Assembly: GCA_035235625.1 (NCBI GenBank)
Contig: CP141146.1
Location: 5,760,501 to 5,824,500, forward strand
Length of the DNA stretch: 64,000 bases
Source: Saururus chinensis
Taxonomy: Eukaryota > Streptophyta > Magnoliopsida > Piperales > Saururaceae
Reading direction: 5' to 3'
Positions 48,441 to 58,302 of this stretch are shown piece by piece. The notes below the pieces were generated by a model. The model saw only the letters and a program-made list of their open reading frames with translations, was not told where the DNA came from and ran no database searches. Both the position numbers and the translations under genes were made by a program. Each line of letters opens with the position of its first letter. Position 1 is the first letter of the stretch.

Positions 48441-49505
48441 ATCATTATAATACTCTTTTTAGAGCATAGTAATACATGAGAAATTAGGTAATAGTCGAGT
48501 TGGATAATTTAATTACTATGAATCAATGTAAATAGTACAAATTGAGAATTCAATAGCTAAGTGAACAATCAATAGGCAAACAATTTTGGAGAACATGGTG
48601 ATAGAGCCCAATCAGGCTAGACGCGTGCATTAGAAGGAACAATGAAGGTCGGACTATGGACTATGGACTATGGACCCCAGCTAGACCACCATTCCCGTAA
48701 TCTAATCTACTCAAATCAGAAACTGATCCATATCTCACATTAACAATTGGAACTAAACCGCCAGAAAAACTGGCAACCTCCTTAGTCTTACCACCATCGG
48801 TCTTCTTCAACTCCGATTTCTTGGATTGGGGCGTTGATGCTGGCTGTAGGGGGTTTAATTCTGGGAATGTGCACAAAAGGAACCTAAGACCCCTGATGGT
48901 GCTTGACTACAAAAGGGGGACCCGGAATCGAGAAAATGAACAGTCGCAGCAATGGGAGGTGCCGACGGGGGCCAGAGAATCCCTTTCCTCTGGAAAACCA
49001 GCAGTGCCGGCGCGACGAACCTTCGCAACTCGAAAAGTAGGGCTTCCCAATCAGTTCAAAGAAGCAGGAACGCATAGCATACAAATCACAAATTGAAACT
49101 GGTTGAAAAGCCTAAGACACATCCTCCTAAAATCCAAAAACAGGGACGGATATATGAAGCCACAGTCCATGCATTTGATCTTCACGAGTTACGTCCTCCA
49201 GAATAAAAAAACTTTGATCGGCTATTGGTGGTGGGGGGAGGGGAAGAAAAGAAAATGATGAACTATAGATGTAGATGAAAAGCAGATCGAGCGAAAGAGA
49301 AAAGGTTGCAAGGACCTGGCTGAACTTGAGGGCGTGTCGTTCGCCAGCGAGCTGGAGGTTGCTGGAGACAAGCGTGCCGCTAGCAGGGCCGGTGCAGCAG
49401 GAAGGGGAGGGAGGTGAGCTTGACGATGATGCTGGAGGAGCACTAGATCTTCTGTCCTTCGAAGGTCAACAGGGAGCTGTTTCCGATTTCATCGTCTGTC
49501 CCGGC
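48441..49505. other. GC-richer stretch, possible gene remnant, unidentified
   Basis: 48441-48640 is AT-rich and has nothing recognisable. 48660-49500 is GC-richer. The minus strand has a 71-codon frame (48876-48661) with a Lys/Ser-rich part (PQSKKSELKKTDGGKTKE), and the next frames upstream have Ser/Arg-rich text. This may be the first exon and leader of an old host gene or captured sequence, but I recognise no family. A GGACTATGGACTATGGACC microsatellite lies at 48652-48675. Confidence 0.35.
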
Positions 49506-49870
49506 TTAGGACTCGTTTGGGTACGGAATCGTGAAAAAATTCCGACGATTCTATCACAATTCAGCATAGAATCGTTAGAATCTTATTTGGGTAATGAATC
49601 ATAACGGAAATAAAAATTCGGCCCGAAACACGATTCAGTCGTGTTTCCGTACTGAATTCCGTACTGAATGATCGAATCTCCTCGCGAGGAGATTCGGTCG
49701 ATTCCAAAAAACGCGTGAAATCGGAAACACGCGTTATCGCATATTTCCGGCCATTACCCCTCGCCCCATTCACATTTCCACTGAAACCCTGTCTCCTCTG
49801 GGCCTTTCGATTCCATAGATCGTCTCCCTCCCCTCGTCACCCGATGCTGATTTCTCTCTACCTCTTCGAA

Positions 49871-50045
49871 CGCCGATTTCCATCGCGGTCCTCTGTAGCT
49901 CGCTCGGCGCGGCCCTTCTCCGAATCATCGCCTCTTCGGCCGCCAATATCCATCCCGGTCCTCTGAAGCTCGCCCGGCACGGCCCTTCTGCGAATCGTCG
50001 CCTATTCGGCCGCCGATTTCCATCCCGCTCCTCAGCCGCCTCCAC
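49871..50045. repeat. 70-bp tandem repeat, about 2.5 units
   Basis: CGCC(G/A)AT(T/A)TCCATC starts at 49871, 49941 and 50011. It is GC-rich and lies within a possible captured promoter or leader. The open frames on both strands here come from composition and repetition. Confidence 0.85.
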
Positions 50046-50099
50046 GAACCAGCCCATCTTCAGCAAACTTTAGCGGCGTTCGGCGTTCGGTTTTACCTA

Positions 50100-51267
50100 C
50101 CCTCACTGATCGGAGTTTCGATTTTTTTTTCATGATTTGTGGCCCAATGTTTGGGCGAATTTAGGCCCTCACGTAGCTATCATTCAATCGTCCGGCGATT
50201 CCCCCAAATGTCACTGATATGTGATAAATAATTTTTTTCATGATCTGCGTTGAGATTGTTTTTTTTTTTCTCATTCCTTCCTTCACTGATCTTTGGCTTG
50301 TTTATGGTTTTTGTCGTTGTAGCTTGCCCTCACTGATCCATGGCCAAATCTTTGGCTTCCCAGTTTGCCTCTTATTCTCTGCCAACGGGGGAGCCAGCAA
50401 CTCTAGATCCCGGCCAACTTTGCCGCCACCGCTGCTGCTGCCGATATTTTTGCTAGCTGGTCGCCATTGTTCAAATTTCAGGTGTCATATTTTCTTCATT
50501 TTCTAGTATTAGTTTTTCCTTCTCCGTTTGCCTCGTACCTCCTGTTTATTTTCGCGGTAAAGATTGTGACTTCCATTTTCCGATTTTCAGTCATTTGCCT
50601 TGTTGCTCTCATAGAAATATCGGTTAGTATGAAGCTCAATATCTGAGCTTTTTCACTGATTTTGGCTTCATAATGTAAGATGCTACTTGGCTTCTTTTAT
50701 AATTTCTCATGCTCTGTTTGGTGTAGCATGTCTATGTTTTTGGTTTGCGCATGCTTACTTCCTACGAAATTCGATGGAGACAGTATCTTACGTAGGCCAT
50801 CGCTCACTCTCTCTGAAGCTTGTTCTAGAATTCCTTTTTGTCCGTGTTGTATAAACTGAGTTAAAGAATATAATTTCTTGCCTATTTTGTGGATTCTGCT
50901 GGTAGCTTGAATTATAGTGGGGGGACAGGAGTGGTGTCTGTGTGTAAATCATGATAAGAGAAAAAAAATTTCTGATTATAGATCAATGGGTCCATACTAT
51001 TGGGGGTGCTAAAGGACTGAAATATGTAACGAGCATGACGTGATTGTTTGAATTATATGTTAATGAAATGGAATATTTATCTGTTTGTTTTGGTATGGAG
51101 CTCTTATAAAACAAATTTGGACTTAGAAATGTTATATCCTTAGGGAAAGTATTTTGACAGGAATTACTTCGAGTATTTTTTTTCTACTGTAAAATTTTAT
51201 TTCTCACAGGCAGAGAAGACAACAGGAAAGGTTCTTAATTCTTAATTGGAAAGAAAGGAGGTGAAAA
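50100..51267 (+). other. Likely captured promoter, leader and intron of the bL20 gene
   Basis: No coding frame. T-rich and intron-like sequence runs up to the ATG at 51268, with a TTCTCACAG acceptor-like site at about 51205-51210, which fits a leader intron. Assignment to the bL20 donor is inferred from position only. Confidence 0.35.
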
Positions 51268-51354
51268 ATGAACAAGAGGAAGATCTTCCAACTTGCATAA
51301 GGGTTCAGAGGGAGGGCCAAAAACTGCATCAAGATAGCTAGCGAACGTGTGGAG
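51268..51354 (+). pseudogene. RPL20-like: Captured start of a bL20-type ribosomal protein gene
   Basis: From the ATG at 51268 the frame reads MNKRKIFQLA, a TAA stop, then GFRGRAKNCIKIASERVE. This matches the conserved start of organellar bL20 proteins encoded in plant nuclei (MNKKxIFKLAKGFRGRAKNCIRIARERVEK), a 23S-type rRNA-binding assembly protein. The match stops after residue 29, where the next bases read RREISL in place of KALQYSYRDRR, possibly at an exon border or capture breakpoint. The stop replaces a Lys or Arg codon. Only the N-terminus is present, so it is non-functional. It lies wholly inside the Harbinger-type element. Confidence 0.85.
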
Positions 51355-51360
51355 AGACGT

Positions 51361-52990
51361 GAGATCTCTTTGAATTGAGAGAATCAATTATAGAAGTAGA
51401 TTGCATGGAGTATGATTCCATCTCAAATTCTATTTTCATATTTTTTTAGTCTTTCAGCTTTTAGTGCTTGTAGTAATGGATTGGGCATACTAGATCTTTG
51501 TGCTGATTTACATGCATTTATAGTGTTTTTAGTGGCACTGGCTTCAAAGATACATTATCTTTCCACATGATTTCCAGGAGATTACGAGATGAGCCAAGCA
51601 GTCAATTGGTTTCTCTGTGATTTATTGGTTTTATAGGATTATTCTTTGAGGTGTTCCTCCATGGACAGTATAGTGGCAATGTATTGATGAAAGACCAGTA
51701 TTGAAGATGGAATTGTATTTGAATTTTCATATTGAATTAATAAATAAATGTCATAGTATGGGCTCATTTGGCTGTTCTCTTTGTCTTTGCTATTAGACTG
51801 AAAGTCTTGATTTTGTATTATACCCCCACAATACCTAGTACATTTGGACCTGACCAGTTTTTATTGATATAGGTTAAGTGGTGTATAAGAACATCTTATA
51901 CTTTTCTCATTGTTGATGCACTTGATTATGAAAAGGTTTTGATATGATATTGCGGTAGCTTTAACAACGTGGTCCTCTTTTTAAAGTGTATCAGTAGCTA
52001 GGGTGGGTTAAAAAAGATTGATAAACGTGATTCTACTTTGGTGGTCAATCGCATCGGTCCATAACTATAGAGTTGCTGAGTTGATTCTTCAGTGTCCACT
52101 TTGCATATGCATCTAGTTGAGTGCCGTCGACTGATGCCACTTATTTGCAACACCAAATGAGTTACCTGATAGTTTTCCCCCCATTTGTTAGTTGTCAGTG
52201 CATGAGTCATACTGCTTCAAGGCGCTTGTTGACATAACTTGGAAAGCTTTTTGCATAATAAACCGATTGCCCTTAAAAATGAAGGTCTTTCAACGCTTGC
52301 AAGATGTTAATTGATTTTTTTATGGTTAGGATTTAGCAATATAATTGATTTTTTATATTGTTATGTCTCTGTCGTATTTTTTAAAATATAAGAAATAATA
52401 AATTAATAACGTGTCGATATGTATTTACTGTATCGATATAATACATGTCAATACAATTGATATATATCAATTTTTATGTAGGGCATATCACCTCTCGTAT
52501 CATACCATGTTGGTCTCAACAAATATAGGTAAGTACGGTTGATAGGCACTCATATCGGCTGGTACGTACTTCTATGGCCCATTAAGCCATAAAAGATTAT
52601 TTAAGGAGCATAAGGCCCTTGTACTTCTACAATCAATTTAACGAAATAAAAAAAAAATTTAGCGTGATGTTAAACTGTTCGGTATGGCCCAAACCCAAAT
52701 TCGAGTGGTCGGGCATATTATTGGTGTTGCACACAAATATCGTACAATGCCTAAACAAAGGTTATTTTTTTGAATTTTTTTCATAAATTCAACGATTCTA
52801 AAAAATACACAAATTCCTTACCCAAACATGATTCTATCAAAACAATTCCATTTAAAGGGTATATTTGTCAATTTACCTAAAATTCTAAAGAATCTAACCT
52901 TAAACACAATTCGCTATCCAAACACGATTCCATATTAAAAATTCCATACCCAAACGAAATTCCGATTCTATATTGAATCGGCGGAATTAA
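51361..52990. other. Non-coding right half of the Harbinger-type element
   Basis: AT-rich. 52380-52560 has GATATGTATTTACTGTATCG-like short repeats that may be a nested small element. 52790-52990 is rich in AATTCC/GGAATT, as near the left end. No gene. Confidence 0.5.
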
Positions 52991-53045
52991 TTCCAAAAAA
53001 TTCCAATTCGCTACCGAATTAATTCCGTACCCAAACGACCCCTTA

Positions 53046-53397
53046 ATTGCTTAAAGTCTTTTGACAATCGTACCTATCGAAACGATACGTACGAAATGGG
53101 ATGTCTGAAATACTCGCTCAAGTTGTGTTTCATAAGTTTTAGAACATGTTGCGCTGGTTGACGTGTGAAAGGGCGACTTGACGCATTCGAACGAAAACAA
53201 CGTTATAGTCTACCCTCATCTAGTTCCAGGTTCAGATCTGATCGTGTCCACTACCTTATTGGCCGTGACGGGAAAAGCTTGTACTTAGTATTAGGCCTCG
53301 TATTCAGTTACGATATCTATCTTGTTCAGCAAATCAATTAATGTTTATGTCTCATATTAGTTATTTTATTTGGTTTTTAAAAATAAATTAAAATTTA
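53046..53397. repeat. R1-related spacer and MITE half
   Basis: 53110-53250 is similar to 150-290. 53350-53388 (GTCTCATATTAGTTATTTTA) is the left half of a Stowaway-like MITE whose right half (AAATTATTAATAAGGGACAG) is at 56100-56125, so the next transposon landed inside it. Confidence 0.55.
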
Positions 53398-53725
53398 GAT
53401 AAAATTATTTAAATAATAATTAAAAAAAATTATTTATTAAATTAACTCACTTTGAAAAATATTTCTCAAAGTAGTGTTATTTTTGCCATATAGGCGCGAA
53501 CCAAGCCGCTGGCGCCTGCGACTGTTTTTAAAAAAAATTTATATAATTTCATCATTTAGAACGATGAAATCAACTTTAAAGTAGATTTCGTCGTTCCAAA
53601 CGACGAAACCCTTAATTTTAAGTAATTTCATCGTTTAGAACGACAAAATCCGCTTTAAGTTGATTTCGTCGTTTAGAACGACGAAATCTGTGTACGTTTA
53701 AATTATTACCCAAATTACCCCATGC
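53398..53725 (+). repeat. Left TIR of element 2
   Basis: Inverted match to 55762-56071. It includes four or more TTTCGTCGTTTAGAACGACG-type palindromes between 53550 and 53695. Confidence 0.88.
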
Positions 53726-54160
53726 CGCGGTTTTTCCATCTGGCCCGGGTGGTGCTCAGCTTACGGGTTAGTGGTCGGCAAAATATTCCGAGGGCGTATA
53801 GTTTTCAAAAATACATGAGCACCAACCTATGCATCAAGAGCCAGTCCCTTCGGGAGTAGAACACCTCTTCCTTTCTCATCTTACTCGCCACCCTCATTAG
53901 CTTCGACCAAAACCCAGATCCAGTACCCTTCCTCAAGTCCTTTGTTGCCTCCCTCTCCCCTAACCTTTCCCTGTTCTCGGCTACCATAGCCAAGGCGGAC
54001 GTATACCTAGATGGTTCCTAATCGTGTCCCAGATGAAGTCTCTCTGCCCAGACCTCAGCTCCCAACCCGACATCTTCCACGGCATCCCCGCCTGCCTACC
54101 GGGCATTCGGGAGGGGTTCCAAGAGGGGTTCTGGGCCCAAATCGCGGTGCTGCGGCCGAT
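53726..54160. other. GC-rich captured sequence, donor not recognised
   Basis: Between the left TIR and the AAE promoter-like site. Frames on both strands look coding in composition (plus: PDLSSQPDIFHGIPACL; minus: GTGSGFWSKLMRVASKMRK), but I recognise no family. It may be a fourth captured piece. Confidence 0.4.
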
Positions 54161-54166
54161 TCAAAC

Positions 54167-54174
54167 TATATAAG
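54167..54174 (+). promoter_or_regulatory. TATA box, probably captured with the AAE start
   Basis: TATATAAG in CAAACTATATAAGAAC, followed by a CT-rich leader (CACCCTCATCTTCTTCAACC) that includes an exact 33-bp tandem duplication (TTCTGATTTCTCCCTTCCAA unit) at 54233-54299. The position about 220 bp upstream of the AAE ATG fits a captured core promoter. Confidence 0.5.
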
Positions 54175-54391
54175 AACTATTTCCACCCTCATCTTCTTCA
54201 ACCATCTTTCCCAAACCTCCTTTCTTCATCGTCTTCTGATTTCTCCCTTCCAATCTCTGGAGTTCTGATTTCTCCCTTCCAATCTCTGGAGTTCTGATCT
54301 TGCAGAATGGCACCATTCCCTCAGTCTCTTGTCCTTGTGATATTCTTCTCCTGTTTTACCTTGAACAGCAGTTTTGAAGTTCAATATACAG

Positions 54392-54515
54392 ATGGATCAG
54401 CTGCTCAAGGCCAACTACGTCCCCCTGACCCCTGTTACTTTCCTTGAGAGGGCAGCAGCCTATGTACACCAACTGCATGTCCATCGTATATGGTCGCAGC
54501 CATTTCTTCTTGGGC
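54392..54515 (+). pseudogene. Captured N-terminus of an acyl-activating enzyme (AAE)
   Basis: From the ATG at 54392: MDQLLKANYVPLTPVTFLER then AAA. After a frameshift comes TNCMSIVYGRSHFF. This matches the start of plant peroxisomal-type acyl-CoA synthetases of the AAE/benzoate-CoA ligase group (MDxLxxxxANYVPLTPxxFLERAAxVYGxxTSIVYGxxRFTW). These enzymes activate carboxylic acids to CoA esters. A second AAE piece follows at 55051, after an HCT piece. Confidence 0.85.
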
Positions 54516-54590
54516 AGTTTACTCCCGTGAATTCATCAACCCAGCATTTGGTGATTGAACTAACTGGTCCTAGTGCAGGAACAATATGCC

Positions 54591-55007
54591 AAGGTCTCCA
54601 TTGAGATCAAATCATCAACCATGGTGAGGCCGGCCAGTAAGACGCCACAAGAGAGGCACTGGATCTCGGACTTGGACCTCATTGTGCCGGAGTTCCACAC
54701 TCCCACTGTGTACATCTACCGCTAGCAGCCGGACAAGTTGTCCAACTTCTTCAACTCCAAGAGGCTCATGCAGGCGCTGGGGAAGGCCTTGGATCCATTC
54801 TACCCTCTGGCCGGGAGGCTGGTCAGTGGCGAGAATGGGCGCACTGAGATCGACTGCAACGGCGAGGGGGCGCTGTTAGTGGAGGCGGAGGCTGCCAGCG
54901 ATGTCAAAGGCTTGGGTGACTTGGTGCCGTCGTGGGAGCTGTTGAGCCTCATCCCCAAGGTTGATTACAATGTGGGACTCTCCTCTTTCCCATTGCTTGT
55001 GCTGCAG
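54591..55007 (+). pseudogene. HCT-like: Captured first exon of HCT (BAHD acyltransferase)
   Basis: Reads IEIKSSTMVRPASKTPQERH, then SDLDLIVPEFHTPTVYIYR, stop, then LMQALGKALDPFYPLAGRLV, GENGRTEIDCNGEGALLVEA and DYNVGLSSFPLLVLQ, followed by GTATAT. This is the first exon of hydroxycinnamoyl-CoA:shikimate/quinate hydroxycinnamoyl transferase, up to the usual exon-intron border after LLVLQ. The enzyme makes p-coumaroyl shikimate in lignin synthesis. One in-frame TAG (54723-54725) breaks it. The second exon with the catalytic HHxxD and DFGWG motifs is absent. The frame stays open for about 95 codons after the stop, so capture is fairly recent. Confidence 0.93.
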
Positions 55008-55050
55008 GTATATTCACATGCATGATTAATCAACTTTTCCACCATTTTCA

Positions 55051-55390
55051 ACTGATGTCGTCTCCGTGCTTGCGCATAATGTGTCGGCCCTCTACGAGAT
55101 GCACTTCACCATGCCAATGGCCGGGGCGGTGCTCAACTCCATCAACACCCGACTGCGTGCCAAGAATGTGGCCACTGTACTCTAGCACTCCAAGGCCAAG
55201 GTGTTGTTTGTGGACTATGAGTATGTCCCACTGGCCAAGGAGGCCTTCAAGTGGTTAATCAAGGAAACGGTCAGCTCGATGCCATTGATTGTCGTTGTTG
55301 ACGATGTTATGCTCCCATTGGTGTCCGGCCGAGGAAGCTAGAGTATGAGGAGCTCGTCTGGCTAGGGAAGCTGGAGTTCCAGGAGGGGTT
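55051..55390 (+). pseudogene. Captured second piece of the acyl-activating enzyme
   Basis: Reads DVVSVLAHNVSALYEMHFTM, then AGAVLNSINTRLRAKNVATV, stop, then KVLFVDYEYVPLAKEAFKWL, LIVVVDDV and, in another frame, KLEYEELVW. This matches AAE proteins (GDVVSVLAPNVPAMYEMHFxVPMAGAVLN..., FVDYxFVPLAREAL, ELEYExLV) in the region before the AMP-binding P-loop. It lies after the HCT piece on the same strand, so either one AAE gene received the HCT exon or two pieces were taken separately. At least one stop and one frameshift. Confidence 0.87.
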
Positions 55391-55482
55391 ACGGGCTGGA
55401 GCGGATCAATGACGAGGTCCGAGAGTGGATATGCGGGTCGACCAGGAGGCGGAGGGGACCGGGGTCCGTGCCGAGGAGGAAC

Positions 55483-55566
55483 TCGGACTTGGTCGAGGTG
55501 GCTGCCCTTGAGGGCCTCAGCTGTGGCGGCCCAGTTGAGGGGATCATGGCTCGGGCAAGCTAAGTC
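55483..55566 (-). pseudogene. PAL-like: Captured N-terminal piece of phenylalanine ammonia-lyase
   Basis: On the minus strand one frame reads DLACPSHDPLNWAATAEALK then GSHLDQVR. This is the conserved N-terminal segment of plant PAL (DPLNWGxAAEALxGSHLDEVKRMV), the entry enzyme of phenylpropanoid metabolism. The match covers 28 residues and then the text diverges (PPRHGPRSPPPPG), so the fragment ends there. It faces opposite to the AAE and HCT pieces. Confidence 0.85.
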
Positions 55567-55761
55567 ATGGCAGAGAGACTACCAGCGTTGTTAAAGAGGC
55601 TTTCCACTTCTTCTCTGTTTGAAATGAAGCAATAAGAAGGAGGAGGGGCTTTTTTCGTTGTGCATTTGTTAGTGCCATATCACGTGAATTTTACTGTGAG
55701 AAAAGAGCGGGAGAAAAGCATTTTCCCGCATGGGAGTAGAATCACATAGGAATTTAGTGGA

Positions 55762-56071
55762 GCATGGGGTAAGTTGGGTAATAATTTAAACGTACACAGA
55801 TTTTGTCGTTCTAAACGACGAAATCAACTTAAAGCGGATTTCGTCGTTTTAAACGATAAAATTACTTAAAATAAGGGTTTCGTTGTTTGGAACGACGAAA
55901 TCTACTTTAAATGAAATTATATAATTTTTTTTATTTTAAAAAAAGTCACGCAGGCGCCAGCGGCTTAGCTGGTACCTACGTGGCAAAAAGTAACATCACT
56001 TTAAAAAATATTTTCTAAAGTATATTAATTTGGTAAATAATTTTTTTAATTATTATTTAAATAATTTTCTT
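55762..56071 (-). repeat. Right TIR of element 2
   Basis: Reverse complement of 53398-53725, ending in ATTTAAATAATTTTCTT. Confidence 0.88.
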
Positions 56072-56080
56072 TAAAATTAA

Positions 56081-58302
56081 TTTATTTAATTTTAAAAATA
56101 AAATAAAATTATTAATAAGGGACAGAGAAAATATATTATAATATATAAAAAAATTTATATAAGCCTATATTTATATGTGTTAATGTGAACTCGTTCATTC
56201 TGGACTATTGGCTTGAGATCTGACTTGCTAGAAGTACATAATTTAATATACCCTATGAGTTATATACTACTGGATTAAAATTTGATGGTGCGTGTGCTTA
56301 AGCTCACGGCAACCACATGAACTCAGGTATAAGTAAAAAAGTTAAAAAGTCGATGAACTGCTGCCATGATCCAATGACACTATTTTAATATTTTTTCCGC
56401 ACCATACGTTTAAATAATCAAACACACCAACAAGTTGTTAATTTTAATGGGAAAAAAAGGTAGGTGACCTTGCAAAGGAAGATGGGAGCTAGGTCAAGGA
56501 ACGAACTTGATAGCAAATAAATAAGAATTAAGTAGATACTTATAATATGGAAATTATAGGCCAAAGAAGAGAAACCAGAATATGCCACGACCTTTCACAC
56601 TTCATCAAAAGGTTTTAAGTGCACTGGCGTGAAATAGTCTGAACGCCATTTCCCTTCCCACCCATCATTTTGCTTTTCAACACTTTAAAAAATTTAGATC
56701 ACATATTTATATGTAATTGTAAATTTAAAAAATTCAGAAACAACTTTACAACTAAAAATTAAAAAATTGCCTGAAATTTGACATATAATCAAGTGACATT
56801 GACCTTCGCCAGAGCCCAACGCCTAGTTGCGATATCTCTTACCAACAGCCCGGCGGCAACCCAAAAATTTGGCAGCCGCCTAAAAAATCGTTAGCTGACC
56901 TATAAGTCTTGTGGCCATTTGGTGGCGATGTCTGTGCTAGCAGCTAAAAAACTTTCAGTTGTCGCCTTTCGCCATTGTTACAAACCTAGCCTCAATACCA
57001 ATTGATGGAGCAAGATACAAAAAAATTGGGCTTACTTTTAACCATTAGAGCCCGAACAACGTTTTATCCCTTTAATGAAACTTTTCCTATGTTAATCTTT
57101 TATAAATTTTCACAATGTGTTATTTTCGTTTGGTAAAATTACCTGATTGTGTCAATGAAACCGCTAGTGAAGAGGCAGAAAGGAAGGGCAGGAAATCCAT
57201 TGTGCCGTTGCCAGGGTATTGGAGGAGACCCTATCATCAATCCGGTATACCACCTTCTGCTGGCTTGGGAACCAGGTCATGTCTGCAAACTCATGTTGCT
57301 TGCTACTGATTTCCCCACTTCCCAGCAGGTTTCGATCTCTCCACGCTCTTCTACGATTGGCTTGATCCATAAGAGTTTGTCATTCATTCATGAATTTCAT
57401 CTAAATTTTTTTAAATATGAAACTTAATTAGGTAATAATAGGCATTCTACATTACAACGCAACAAACTTAGATACAAGGTAACAAGGCCACTGAATGTAA
57501 GTTTTAAAGGAAGAAAAGGCTTCCTTGATTGAGAGTTTTTCATTAATTGGATATAAATAAAAAGATGTTTTTAACATTTTGCAAGGGCAATAGAAGAAGT
57601 CTCTGATTAGTATGCATCCAAATGCGTATGCTAGGGCATGTCTCAGGTGCATTTTGCGTAATTGGATCATGTTTACCCCATCATATCGAGATCCAACAAC
57701 TCCATGTGACAGAGTGAGATGCATGTTATTTTTCTTCATAAAAAAAGTGAGCGTAGGGCATGTAAGTCGTTTTATTGAGATCTGATGACGCGCATCAACA
57801 GAGGAGGCGGGCAACCGATTGAACCACCTGCCCCATGGGAATATAGTAACTAATATAGTGTTGGAATAGAAAGTACTATTTAACATTAAATTAAATGAGA
57901 CGATATCATAAAGTTGTCTTATTAAAGTGAATGAGACAAAAAAATCTACTGTGACTAGTGCTACTGTGAAATGATGAAGTAAAGTTGACATGTAAAAGTT
58001 AATGTTACTCCAACATTTTTCTTCATAGGAAGGTTTAAATAAAAAAATCAAGAAAAGTGGGCTCATGCTTTGACCCTTAAGTATGGTAGCCATGTATATT
58101 CTTTTATTTTTTAAAATTTTAATAAATAATATAGAACAAAAGAGAGAGTGGGGAGAAAGAGAGAGAAGAGAGAGAAGGGGAAGAGATAGGTAGAGAGAGG
58201 GAGAAAGAGAAAAAAAGAGAGAGGAGAGAGAGAGGGAGAGAGAAGAGAGAGGAGAAAAAGAGGGGGGAGAGAAAAGAGGGGGATAGAGTAGGAGGAGAGA
58301 GA
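56081..58302. other. AT-rich spacer with repeat remnants
   Basis: 56160-56340 is a diverged relative of the MITE-like stretch at 18985-19170. 56520-56690 matches 310-480. 57115-57420 is a GC-richer stretch with open frames on both strands and no known protein. 57452-58093 has a 213-codon minus-strand frame with low-quality, AT-driven content. 58130-58300 is GA-rich low complexity like that inside the CACTA elements. Confidence 0.45.

Larger units (their letters stand above)
49509..53042. mobile_element. PIF/Harbinger-type element with captured bL20 gene start
   Basis: 3,534 bp flanked by TTA on both sides (49506-49508 and 53043-53045). The left end GGACTCGTTTGGGTACGGAA and the right end read inward GGGGTCGTTTGGGTACGGAA are inverted repeats, and related AATTCCG-rich sequence continues inward. 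TTA duplications and a GG(G/A)-TCGTTTGG terminus are the PIF/Harbinger pattern. No transposase or Myb-like protein is encoded. The interior holds a GC-rich leader-like stretch, a 70-bp tandem repeat and the start of a ribosomal protein gene, so it is a non-autonomous carrier. Confidence 0.87.
53398..56071. mobile_element. Long-TIR, Pack-MULE-like element 2 with AAE, HCT and PAL pieces
   Basis: 2,674 bp with about 310-330-bp inverted repeats (53398-53725 and 55762-56071) of the same family as element 1: AAATTATTTAAATAATAATT ends, a GGCGCGAACCAAGCCGCTGG-type core and repeated TTTCGTCGTT...AACGACGAAAT palindromes. Possible 9-bp target duplication TAAAATTTA / TAAAATTAA (one mismatch), which fits Mutator, but the AT-rich site makes this tentative. 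It sits inside a Stowaway-like MITE. The interior has no transposase. It holds pieces of at least three host genes: an acyl-activating enzyme, HCT and PAL. Confidence 0.88.

Noticed and set aside
49770-50066. 98-codon minus-strand frame rich in Arg and Glu
   Set aside because: It overlaps a 70-bp tandem repeat, and the repeat length keeps the frame open. Not gene-like.
57452-58093. 213-codon minus-strand open frame
   Set aside because: Long, but hydrophobic and AT-driven with no known motif. The flanks are repeats and there is no promoter or splice context. Chance in AT-rich repeat DNA is more likely.
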